Positions 1-6,661 of a stretch of DNA of 8,209 nt are shown here, piece by piece (the first letter of the stretch is position 1; every line of letters starts with the position of its first letter). The translations under genes were made by a program, and so were the position numbers. The notes beneath the pieces are model-generated. The model did no database searches, was not told where the DNA came from, and worked only from the letters and a program-made list of their open reading frames with translations. Source of the stretch: an uncultured Gemmatimonadota bacterium (GTDB lineage: Bacteria; Gemmatimonadota; Gemmatimonadetes; Gemmatimonadales; GWC2-71-9); assembly GCA_913009915.1 (NCBI GenBank), contig CAJVYZ010000105.1, forward strand, positions 1-8,209. The letters run 5' to 3'.

Positions 1-74
1 TGGTTGTGTGCACACATCGTGAGTTGGTATAAGTTAGTGGACGTGTTGATGGTGGTTGTCTGTTTTTTTTTTTT
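1..74. other. non-genomic read-through tail with T12 run
   Basis: Low-complexity GT-rich sequence ends in twelve T residues (63-74) directly before the adapter. Read on the minus strand, the order is adapter, then poly-A, then noisy sequence. This is the usual pattern when an Illumina read runs past the end of its template. No genomic feature should be annotated here. An open reading frame starting at position 4 runs through this tail and the adapter into dnaE, but it is an artefact. Confidence 0.9.
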
Positions 75-140
75 CAAGCAGAAGACGGCATACGAGATAT
101 ATCAGTGTGACTGGAGTTCAGACGTGTGCTCTTCCGATCT
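75..140. other. Illumina P7 index adapter (artefact)
   Basis: Bases 75-98 match the P7 flow-cell sequence, which begins CAAGCAGAAGACGG. Bases 99-106 are ATATCAGT, whose reverse complement ACTGATAT matches TruSeq index 25 (ACTGAT plus AT) as I remember it. Bases 107-140 match the index-read and read-2 primer region, ending in CTCTTCCGATCT. Translated in the dnaE frame it gives the peptide KQKTAYEIYQCDWSSDV followed by CSSDL, a known contaminant in protein databases. Genomic sequence starts at 141. Confidence 0.98.
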
Positions 141-1137
141 CCGCTTCGGGCTCGGCGCCATCAGGAACGTAGGTGCCGGTGCCATCGAGTCGATCATCGC
201 CGCGCGCTCAGCCGATCAGGACGCGATCAGATCGCTGGCGGAATTCGTGGAGCGGCTCGACGTCCGGTTGTGCAACAAGCGGGTCCTGGAATCGCTCATA
301 GCCAGCGGCGCCTGCGATTCCCTCGGCGGACACCGGCGGCAACTCATCGAAGCCCTCGACAAAGCCATCAGCGAAGCCCAACTCAAACAACAGGAACGGG
401 AATCAGGCCAGGAATCCCTGTTCGGCGACACCGGCCAACCTGTGGATGTCGCCGAGACGCCCCTTCCGGACGTGCCTCCCTGGTCCGAAGCGGAACGCTT
501 GACCCGCGAGAAGGAAGTGCTGGGGTTCTTCATCTCCGGACACCCGCTGGCCAAGTTCCGCCGCGAGGTCGAACTGTTCGGAACCCGGACCACGGCCACG
601 CTGGGTGAGTGGAGCGAGCACCCAGTGGCCATCGCGGCGGTGATCACCGGCGTCAAGCGGCAGATCTCCAAGAAGACGGGCAAGGAGTACGCCCGTCTCG
701 TGCTCGAGGATTTCCACGGCACGGCGGAGGCGATCGTATTCCCCGCCACCTGGGCCAAGCTCAATCAGGCGGTGGTACCCGACGCGGCCATGCTGCTCAC
801 GGGCGGATATAGTACCCGCGACCGCGGTGAGGAGCGGGTACCCTTCGTGGTGGAATCGGTGCGCCCCCTGGACGAATTCCGTCCGGCGGGCGAGGTTGCC
901 GTCAGCCTGCGCTGGCGGAAGGTCGCAGCACCAGACCCCGAGGCCATCCGTGCAGCCGCGGCGTTGTGCGCGGCGCACCCGGGGCCCGCGCCGGTCTATA
1001 TTGAATGGAGTGACGGGAACAGTGAGGCCATGCGACTCCGATCGCGGCGGATGCGAGTGGCCGCCGAGGACGAATTGGTCACAGCGCTGCAGGGGATCCT
1101 CGGCGTCGAGTCGGTTCACTACGTGAAAGCGGAGTAG
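141..1137 (+). CDS. dnaE: DNA polymerase III subunit alpha, C-terminal fragment (5' truncated)
   Basis: This is the C-terminal 331 residues of the replicative polymerase alpha subunit, which synthesises DNA in the PolIII holoenzyme. Full-length proteins are about 1,150 residues, so the PHP, palm, thumb and most finger regions lie off the contig. Counting from Arg at 142, residues 1-65 carry the family's [11 protein letters not shown] and [19 protein letters not shown] stretches (helix-hairpin-helix region). Residues 89-95 are GQESLFG and 126-136 are [11 protein letters not shown]. Residues about 162-242 form the OB-fold ([20 protein letters not shown], then [14 protein letters not shown]). 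The last 80 residues are the variable clamp-loader (tau) binding tail. The reading frame is open through the upstream adapter, so a gene finder would give it a false N-terminus. It ends two bases before accA and its last codons supply the GGAG used by accA. The dnaE-accA order is also found in Escherichia coli. Confidence 0.95.
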
Positions 1138-1139
1138 CC

Positions 1140-2102
1140 ATGGCCACCGCGTACACGTTGGAATTCGAGAAGCCGCTGCTCGAACTGGAGCGGGAGATCG
1201 ACGACCTCAAGCGGGTCGGCGCCGAGCGCGATATCGACATCTCCCAAGAACTCGAGCAGCTCGACACCAAACTCGTGGTGTTGCGGCAGCACATCTACCA
1301 GCACCTCACCCCCATCCAACGGGTCCAGGTGGCCCGACACCCACGCCGCCCTTACACGCTCGACTACCTGAGCACGATTTTCACCGACTTCATCGAGTTG
1401 CACGGCGATCGTCACTTCCGGGACGATCCGTCCATCGTGGGCGGGTGGGCTCGCATCGGCGGCTTGTCGGTCATGGTCATCGGTCATCAGAAGGGGCGAG
1501 ATACCAAGGAAAATCTCAAACGCAACTTCGGGATGCCGCACCCGGAGGGGTACCGTAAGGCCCTCCGGTTGATGCATCAGGCGGCCAAGTTCTCCGCTCC
1601 CGTCGTCACCCTCATTGACACGCCGGGCGCCTATCCCGGCCTCGGGGCCGAAGAACGCGGCCAATCGGAGGCGCTGGCGCGTAACATCGTGGAGATGGCG
1701 GCGCTGCCGACCCCAATCGTGGCGGTGGTCATCGGCGAAGGGGGCTCGGGTGGCGCCTTGGCGCTGGGTGTGGCCGACCGCATCCTGATGCTGGAGAATT
1801 CGGTATACTCCGTCATCTCGCCGGAGGGATGTGCCGCCATCCTGTGGAAGGACGCCTCGCAACGGGAGCGTGCGGCTGAAGCCCTCAAACTCACCGCCCC
1901 CGACCTCGAACGGCTAGGAGTCATCGACGAGATCATCGAGGAACCGATCGGCGGAGCGCACACCGATCCCGAGGCGACCGGTGAGGCGCTCAGGGGATCG
2001 TTGGTCCGCAACCTGGCCGAGCTACGCAAGCTCAAACCCGACAAACTGATCCGCCGACGAGCGGAAAAATTTGGCAGAATCGGCGCGTATTCCGAGGCGT
2101 AA
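1140..2102 (+). CDS. accA: acetyl-CoA carboxylase carboxyltransferase subunit alpha
   Basis: With AccD, this subunit transfers the carboxyl group from carboxybiotin on AccB to acetyl-CoA, giving malonyl-CoA for fatty-acid synthesis in the cytoplasm. The protein is 320 residues, normal for full-length AccA. Residues 8-24 ([17 protein letters not shown]) are the usual N-terminal helix. Residues 68-95 include [11 protein letters not shown] and [11 protein letters not shown], 117-138 include [20 protein letters not shown], 160-167 are DTPGAYPG, and 199-208 ([10 protein letters not shown]) is the glycine-rich loop that holds the oxyanion in this crotonase-type fold. Residues 225-236 are [12 protein letters not shown]. 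The ATG at 1140 is supported by GGAG at 1131-1134 (5-base spacing) inside the end of dnaE. The gene ends TAATG, overlapping the next start by one base. No accD is in the window, so it must be elsewhere, as is common. Nothing is missing from the expected motifs. Confidence 0.98.
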   Translation: MATAYTLEFEKPLLELEREIDDLKRVGAERDIDISQELEQLDTKLVVLRQHIYQHLTPIQRVQVARHPRRPYTLDYLSTIFTDFIELHGDRHFRDDPSIVGGWARIGGLSVMVIGHQKGRDTKENLKRNFGMPHPEGYRKALRLMHQAAKFSAPVVTLIDTPGAYPGLGAEERGQSEALARNIVEMAALPTPIVAVVIGEGGSGGALALGVADRILMLENSVYSVISPEGCAAILWKDASQRERAAEALKLTAPDLERLGVIDEIIEEPIGGAHTDPEATGEALRGSLVRNLAELRKLKPDKLIRRRAEKFGRIGAYSEA

Positions 2103-3154
2103 TGCCCCAAACGATAGAAGTCCGGTTCAAGGGAACCCGGCGCGGGTTTTTCCATTGGACCGATAAAGAAGACAACCCACGGCTGAACGACGCGGTTATC
2201 GTCGAGGTCGAGCGCGGCAAGGACCTGGGGCACATCAGTGCCGTGGGGGAAGTTGCCCTCAAGAAATGTGGCACGTCCTGTAACGGCTGTCCGTCCTCCA
2301 GGGCACCCTCGAATTCCGAAAAGCCCAAAGCCATCATCCGGCGTGCCTCGAGCAACGAGGTCAACACCGCCGTGCACCTACGGCGCTCCGAGGAAGAGGT
2401 TCGGCGCAAGGTCCTCGAGCGGGTCAAGCATCACGGGCTGGCCATGAAGGTCAGCGACGCGGAGTGGCAGTGGGATCGTAACAAGCTGACGGTGTTCTTC
2501 ACCGCCGAGCAGCGGGTCGACTTTCGGATGTTGGTCCGTGATCTGGCTGCCCTCTTCCGCACCAGGATCGACCTGCGCCAGATCGGGGTCCGGGACGAGG
2601 CGGCCCGGCTCTCGGGCGTGGGCCGGTGTGGCCGGGAGTACTGCTGTTCCTCGTGGCTCACGGAACTCTCGCCGGTGAGCCTCAGTCTTGCGAAAAACCA
2701 GCGTCTGGCGCTCAATCCTGCCCAGATTTCCGGTGGCTGCGGCCGGCTGCTGTGTTGCCTCAAGTACGAGCACGACTTCTACGTCACCGCCCGCAAGCGG
2801 TTCCCCAAAGAAGGGAAGACGCTGCGGACTGCACTGGGTGAGGAGCGGGTCGTCTCGGTCGATATCCTGCGCGAGCGGGTTAGTCTGCGCGATTCCGACG
2901 GTACCACACGGATCATCCCTCTCCTGCAACTGCGTGAGGAAACCGCATCTGCCGCACGCAGCCCTACAGCACCGCCGCCATCTCCCCAGGCTCCCAAGAC
3001 CGAGGCGCCCCCACAGGAGGCCCAAGCCCCCACGGAGAAGCCGCCGGTGGAGGAGGAGCCCCAGCGCGATCCCGCCGCGGCGCGCTCGCGCCGACGCCGA
3101 CGCGGGAGACGCCGCCGCCGCGGGCCCGGCGACTCCACCAACTCCGAGGCCTGA
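2102..3154 (+). CDS. ricT: RicT/YaaT-like PSP1-domain protein with Cys motifs and arginine-rich tail
   Basis: This is a 350-residue homologue of Bacillus RicT (YaaT), a subunit of the RicA-RicF-RicT complex that binds 4Fe-4S clusters and influences RNase Y-dependent RNA processing there. The hallmark is the pair of cysteine motifs in the PSP1 core: GRCGREYCCSSWL (C176, C181, C182) and GGCGRLLCCLKYE (C213, C218, C219), with LAKNQRLALNPAQISG between them. Two things differ from the Bacillus protein as I remember it. One is an N-terminal C-x3-C-x2-C group (C56, C60, C63) next to the first conserved strand block. The other is a long low-complexity C-terminus: Pro/Ala/Glu-rich at about 286-325, then a cluster of 11 Arg with one Gly at 328-340. 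Start and stop overlap or abut the neighbours (TAATG with accA, TGA-GTG with metG). In Bacillus the yaaT gene also lies close to the methionyl-tRNA synthetase gene metS. The family call is strong. Function in this organism is inferred, because RicA and RicF partners are not visible here. Confidence 0.85.
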   Translation: MPQTIEVRFKGTRRGFFHWTDKEDNPRLNDAVIVEVERGKDLGHISAVGEVALKKCGTSCNGCPSSRAPSNSEKPKAIIRRASSNEVNTAVHLRRSEEEVRRKVLERVKHHGLAMKVSDAEWQWDRNKLTVFFTAEQRVDFRMLVRDLAALFRTRIDLRQIGVRDEAARLSGVGRCGREYCCSSWLTELSPVSLSLAKNQRLALNPAQISGGCGRLLCCLKYEHDFYVTARKRFPKEGKTLRTALGEERVVSVDILRERVSLRDSDGTTRIIPLLQLREETASAARSPTAPPPSPQAPKTEAPPQEAQAPTEKPPVEEEPQRDPAAARSRRRRRGRRRRRGPGDSTNSEA

Positions 3155-4669
3155 GTGTCCAAGTACTTCCTCACCACCGCCATCGACTACTCCAACGGCG
3201 ACCCTCACCTGGGGCAAGCCATGGAAAAAATCGGCGCCGACTGCATTGCCCGCTACCGCCGGCTGCGCGGTGACGACGTCCATTTCCTCATGGGAATGGA
3301 CGAACACAGTCAGAGTGTCGTCCAGGCGGCAGAGGACAACGGCGTGGACCCCCAGGTGTGGGTCGACCGCATGGCCGAGCGGTTTGCCGACTTCTGGGCC
3401 CGGTTGCACTGCAGCCACGACGACTGGATCCGAACCACCGAGCCGCGGCACGCCCGGTCGGTACAGGCATTGCTCTCCCGCATTCAGGAGCACAACCCGG
3501 ACGATCTGTTCCTGGGCGAATACGAGGGTCTCTATTGCATCGGGTGCGAGGAGTTCAAGCAGGACAGCCAGATCGTTGACGGCCACTGCGGGGAACATCC
3601 GACGCTCGAGCTTAAGGAAACCAAGGAGGCCAACCACTTCTTCCGGTTGAGCCGCTATGGGGACCGACTGCTGGCGTTGATCACCAGCGGTGAGTTCTCC
3701 GTCGAGCCGGCCATCCGCCGCAACGAGGTCCTGCGCCTCATCGAGTCGGGTCTGCAGGACATTTCCATTTCGCGGTCGCGCTTTCCATGGGGCATCCCCT
3801 TCCCCGGCGATCCGGATCACACGGTGTACGTCTGGTTCGACGCGCTGATCAACTACCTGTCGGGCACCGGCTTCCCCGATCCCGGGTACGACAAGCTGTG
3901 GCCCGCCGATCTCCACATCATCGGCAAGGGCATCAGCCGATTCCACTGCGTCATCTGGCCCGCTATGCTGATGGCCGCCGAGATGCCGTTGCCCAAGCAG
4001 GTGTGGGCCCACGGGTACGTCCAGTGGGAAGGCACCAAGATGTCGAAGACGGCGGGAACCGGCGTCAGCCTGGGGAGCGCCATCGAGCGGCATGGTCCGG
4101 ACCCGTTGCGTTACTTCCTCATGCGCGAAATCGGCTTCGAAAGCGACGGTAATTTTACCTGGGATCGGTTCGACGAGCGCTACAAGGCCGATCTGGCCGA
4201 CGGACTCGGCAACCTGGCATCGCGGGTCCTGGCGATGTTGGGCAAGTACCGGGACGGGCGCGTCTCCGACGCGCCGGCGGACACGACCCTCGACGCCAGT
4301 GGCAGCGAAGTCATGGCGCGCTACCAGGCGTTGATGGACGACCTCGACCTGCGCGGGGGTGCCGAGGCGGCGTGGTCACTGGTGTCGGCCGGCAACCTGT
4401 TCGTTGCCCAGACCGCCCCCTGGGCCTTGGCCAAGGCCGGGCAGGATGCCGAACTCGACTCGGCCTTGACCAGTCTGGCCCGGTGCCTGTACCGACTGGC
4501 CGTCCTGGTGAGTCCGTTCATGCCGGAGAAAAGCGACGAGTTGTGGAGCGCCCTGGGACAGGAGGGAACCGCCGCCGCGGCGAGGTGGCAAGACCTGGCG
4601 AAACCACCGGTTATCGGGGCGCAAACGACCAAGGGTGCAGCCCTGTTCCCCAAGACAAACACGGCATAA
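3155..4669 (+). CDS. metG: methionyl-tRNA synthetase, short form
   Basis: This class I synthetase charges tRNA-Met with methionine, using ATP, in the cytoplasm. The 504 residues cover the catalytic Rossmann core, zinc-bearing connective domain and helical anticodon domain. There is no C-terminal tRNA-binding (EMAP-like) extension. Residues 3-14 start the core. The HIGH-type motif is HLGQ at 18-21 and the KMSKS-type motif is KMSKT at 295-299, so both differ by one residue from the consensus. A zinc knuckle is seen as C128-x2-C131 and C145-x2-H148. VWFDAL (226-231) and GHGYVQ-like AHGYVQWEG (285-293) are family blocks. N353, R357 (LGNLASR) and W423 (TAPWALAK) match the anticodon-reading residues N391, R395 and W461 of the Escherichia coli enzyme. 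Translation starts at GTG 3155, immediately after the ricT TGA, with GAGG at 3146-3149. The coupled position suggests co-translation with ricT. Confidence 0.96.
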   Translation: MSKYFLTTAIDYSNGDPHLGQAMEKIGADCIARYRRLRGDDVHFLMGMDEHSQSVVQAAEDNGVDPQVWVDRMAERFADFWARLHCSHDDWIRTTEPRHARSVQALLSRIQEHNPDDLFLGEYEGLYCIGCEEFKQDSQIVDGHCGEHPTLELKETKEANHFFRLSRYGDRLLALITSGEFSVEPAIRRNEVLRLIESGLQDISISRSRFPWGIPFPGDPDHTVYVWFDALINYLSGTGFPDPGYDKLWPADLHIIGKGISRFHCVIWPAMLMAAEMPLPKQVWAHGYVQWEGTKMSKTAGTGVSLGSAIERHGPDPLRYFLMREIGFESDGNFTWDRFDERYKADLADGLGNLASRVLAMLGKYRDGRVSDAPADTTLDASGSEVMARYQALMDDLDLRGGAEAAWSLVSAGNLFVAQTAPWALAKAGQDAELDSALTSLARCLYRLAVLVSPFMPEKSDELWSALGQEGTAAAARWQDLAKPPVIGAQTTKGAALFPKTNTA

Positions 4670-4674
4670 AAATA

Positions 4675-4687
4675 TTTGACAGTCAAA
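4675..4687. promoter_or_regulatory. 13-bp palindrome TTTGACAGTCAAA
   Basis: A perfect inverted repeat (TTTGAC, one central A, GTCAAA) lies 6 bases after the metG stop and contains a TTGACA hexamer at 4676-4681. Its position suggests an operator over a -35 element. However, no convincing -10 lies 16-18 bases downstream (best is GTCATT at 4699-4704). It could be a binding site for an unidentified regulator or a chance palindrome. Confidence 0.3.
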
Positions 4688-4711
4688 GAGTTAGACGTGT
4701 CATTCGGAATC

Positions 4712-4740
4712 TTGACACCCCTTTTTGCGGGGCGCATCTT
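4712..4740 (+). promoter_or_regulatory. candidate sigma-70-type promoter for the M23 peptidase gene
   Basis: A perfect TTGACA (4712-4717) is followed after 17 bases by CATCTT (4735-4740), which matches TATAAT at three positions. A transcript starting about 4747 would have a leader of roughly 85 bases before the ATG at 4833. The -35 and spacing are good and the -10 is weak. The gap is the longest break in the run of close-set plus-strand genes, so a promoter is expected near here. Confidence 0.4.
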
Positions 4741-4819
4741 ACCACCCGCTGCCGCTCCCTCAGCCGAGGAGACCGGCAACTGCGTGATCAGTAAGTTGTT
4801 GATAGATAGTGACTTAACC

Positions 4820-4826
4820 GAAGGTG
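4820..4826 (+). promoter_or_regulatory. ribosome binding site GAAGGTG that decides the M23 start
   Basis: GAAGGTG ends six bases before the ATG at 4833, giving normal Shine-Dalgarno spacing. An in-frame GTG at 4824 lies inside this element and has no purine-rich site of its own upstream, so the ATG is the better start. Confidence 0.65.
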
Positions 4827-4832
4827 TCCCGA

Positions 4833-5759
4833 ATGGGCAAAGGCCGCTGGACATTGGTGGTAGTGCCGCACGGATCTGGAGCCTCGACCAGGCTGCAGGT
4901 TTCGACGGCCGTCCTGAAGATGATCGCCGGGGGAGCAGCGACGCTGCTCGTCGCAGCGCTCGTATTCGGGTACTTCACGGTGTCCCGCAAGGTCGATTTG
5001 ACGCGCGCAGCACAGCTGGAGCGTGAGAACGCCCTTCTGGCGGAAGAACTAGGTCGCCTCCAGAGTCAACTGACTTGGGTCAGCGACACCATCAACGAAA
5101 TTGCCTTGCGGGACAGCCGCTACCGGGTGCTGGCCGATCTCGACCCCATCGATCCCCAGGTGCTGCAAGCCGGTATCGGCGGCCCTGCCGAGCCGGGCTA
5201 TGACGACGCGCTCGCCCGGGTGGGAGTACTGGGACAGCGTGCCACGGAGGTCAGAGTTGACCTCAACGCCCTGATTCGCCGCGCCAATCTGCTGGCCTCG
5301 TCGTTCGACGAAGCCATGGACAGCTTGGCGTCGCACAACAGCCGGTTGGCGGCCACACCGTCCATCATGCCGACCCAGGGGTGGCTCTCGAGCAGCTTCA
5401 AGGCCATGCGGATGCACCCGATCCTGCACTACGCACGGCCGCACAAGGGCATCGACATCACCGCTCCCAAGGGAACGCCCATCCAGGCGCCCGCCGGCGG
5501 TGTGGTGACGTCCACCGGGTGGCGTTCGGGCTTCGGCAACACGGTCGTCATCAACCATGGATACGGCGTGGTCACCAAGTACGCCCATGCCTCGAAGATC
5601 CTGGTCAAGTCGGGCCAGCGAGTGAAGCGGGGGGACCTGATCGCTCTCATGGGCAAGACAGGACTGGCGACAGCCCCGAATCTCCATTACGAAGTACACG
5701 TCAACGGCCGGGCGGTGAACCCGCAGCTGTATGTCCTCCCCGAGGAGATTGGCGGATAG
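4833..5759 (+). CDS. membrane-anchored M23 family (LytM-type) peptidase, possibly inactive
   Basis: The 308-residue protein has a short cytoplasmic N-terminus, one membrane segment at about 27-49, a coiled-coil-like stretch at about 55-95 (LERENALLAEELGRLQSQL), a linker with PIDPQVLQAGIGGP, and a C-terminal M23 LytM domain at about 185-300. M23 enzymes are zinc endopeptidases that cut peptidoglycan cross-bridges in the envelope. The zinc ligands are present: H204 and D208 in HKGID, and H285 in NLHYE. H252 (YAHASK) matches the first catalytic His of Staphylococcus LytM. The usual H-x-H is N283-L-H285, so the second catalytic His is replaced by Asn (codon AAT). This may mean weak activity or a regulatory role, as in the degenerate EnvC and NlpD proteins. 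The ATG at 4833 was preferred over GTG 4824 because of the ribosome binding site. The gene lies after a promoter-bearing gap and before a probable terminator, so it may be transcribed alone. Confidence 0.92.
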   Translation: MGKGRWTLVVVPHGSGASTRLQVSTAVLKMIAGGAATLLVAALVFGYFTVSRKVDLTRAAQLERENALLAEELGRLQSQLTWVSDTINEIALRDSRYRVLADLDPIDPQVLQAGIGGPAEPGYDDALARVGVLGQRATEVRVDLNALIRRANLLASSFDEAMDSLASHNSRLAATPSIMPTQGWLSSSFKAMRMHPILHYARPHKGIDITAPKGTPIQAPAGGVVTSTGWRSGFGNTVVINHGYGVVTKYAHASKILVKSGQRVKRGDLIALMGKTGLATAPNLHYEVHVNGRAVNPQLYVLPEEIGG

Positions 5760-5784
5760 TCCAGAGTAGGTACCTCCAGTGCCT

Positions 5785-5824
5785 AGAGGCCTCCCGGCCA
5801 GCGGTCGGGGGGCCGCTCTGTTTA
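5785..5824 (+). terminator. probable rho-independent terminator after the M23 gene
   Basis: AGAGGCCTCCCGG (5785-5797) can pair with the GC-rich right arm ending CCGCTCT at 5819, leaving a two-base bulge and a few G-U pairs. A short T-containing run (GTTTA, 5820-5824) follows. The hairpin starts 26 bases after the M23 stop. The U-tract is short, so termination could be partial. The rest of 5760-5899 shows no gene and no clear promoter. Confidence 0.45.
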
Positions 5825-5899
5825 CGGCCGGTCATTGGTACCCCGCAAGCGGCCCCGTTAGCTTTGGTTGTGCTTCGACCTTTCTCGACGGACCTGTTC

Positions 5900-6655
5900 A
5901 TGCCCCGGAACACCATCCTCCGTTTGGTGAGCCTGACGATGCTTCTCGCGGCCTGTAACGGCCCACGGGAGGTGACCGTCGAGGTCATGGTCCTCGACCT
6001 CGAGGCCAACCCCGTCGTCGCGCCCAACCTCCCGCTCGTCATCCTGCCGTACGACCGCGACAGCCTGCTGGATTTGCTGGAGCGCCAAGCCGCGCGGCCG
6101 CGACCGCACGTGGCCACGCTCGACAGCCTGTTTGCGGCCTTCCAGGTACCCTATCTCGAGGTCGCCCGAGCCGGCCACGCGGTAGATCGCTACCGGGATT
6201 CGATGACCACCCTCAAGATGGCCATGGACACCCTCCTCCGAGGGGACGAGGCTTATCGGCTCCGCTTCCAGCTGTTTGCCCAGTTGAGCGACTCGCTCGA
6301 GCGGTCGGAAGCCCGGCGGGAACGGGCTACCACGGCGCTGCGAAGGGCCCGTCGGACGTTCGTCCCCCTGAACGACAGCCTCCGCCGGGAGGTCCGGACT
6401 TGGGAAGAGACCACCTTTCGTGGCTACGATTCCCTGGTCACGGCCCTGGCGGAGCGGACCGACCGGACAGGACTGACCGACACGACCGATAGCGCCGGGC
6501 ACGCCACCATGCTGATCGGCCGAGGCGAGTGGTGGGTGTACGCCCGCGCCTGGGACGTCGAAGACCCGAACTCCGAGTGGTACTGGAACGTTCAAATAAC
6601 AGGCGATACCGTCAGGCTCGATGACCGCAATGGCAGCAGACTTCCGACTTACTGA
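5900..6655 (+). CDS. putative lipoprotein of unknown function
   Basis: I do not recognise a named family. The 251-residue product has a lipoprotein signal peptide: R3 and R8, a hydrophobic stretch at 9-18 and lipobox L16-A-A-C19. Cys19, the only cysteine, would be lipidated. Asn at +2 suggests the outer membrane if Lol rules apply. Residues 24-50 (VTVEVMVLDLEANPVV, then PLVILPYDRD) look like beta strands. About 52-182 is highly charged, Arg/Glu/Asp-rich and helical, with LDSLF, LSDSLERSE and YDSLV repeats of Asp-Ser-Leu. Residues 194-240 (TDTTDSAGHATMLIGRGEWWVYARAWD, then WYWNVQITGDTV) resemble the last strands of a carboxypeptidase-regulatory-like beta sandwich. A longer open frame upstream overlaps the M23 gene, but only the ATG at 5900 gives a signal peptide; the Shine-Dalgarno there is weak. 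It sits six bases before the DsbA-like gene and probably shares its transcript. It is an envelope protein by inference. Confidence 0.75.
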   Translation: MPRNTILRLVSLTMLLAACNGPREVTVEVMVLDLEANPVVAPNLPLVILPYDRDSLLDLLERQAARPRPHVATLDSLFAAFQVPYLEVARAGHAVDRYRDSMTTLKMAMDTLLRGDEAYRLRFQLFAQLSDSLERSEARRERATTALRRARRTFVPLNDSLRREVRTWEETTFRGYDSLVTALAERTDRTGLTDTTDSAGHATMLIGRGEWWVYARAWDVEDPNSEWYWNVQITGDTVRLDDRNGSRLPTY

Positions 6656-6661
6656 GATCTC

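Noticed and set aside
2378..4093. 571-codon open frame on the minus strand opposite ricT and metG
   Set aside because: It is a frame shadow of two well-supported genes in GC-rich DNA. Its translation is Pro/Gly/Ala/Arg-rich with no recognisable domain and no ribosome binding site.
4718..4732. CCCC-TTTTTGC-GGGG hairpin as a metG terminator
   Set aside because: The stem is only four pairs and no T-run follows it. It overlaps the candidate promoter spacer.
4824..4832. GTG 4824 as the M23 start
   Set aside because: The GTG lies within the GAAGGTG ribosome binding site that serves the ATG at 4833, and has no site of its own.
5381..5899. N-terminal extension of the lipoprotein frame back into the M23 gene
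   Set aside because: It overlaps the M23 domain in another frame and would bury the lipoprotein signal peptide inside the protein. The ATG at 5900 fits the lipobox.
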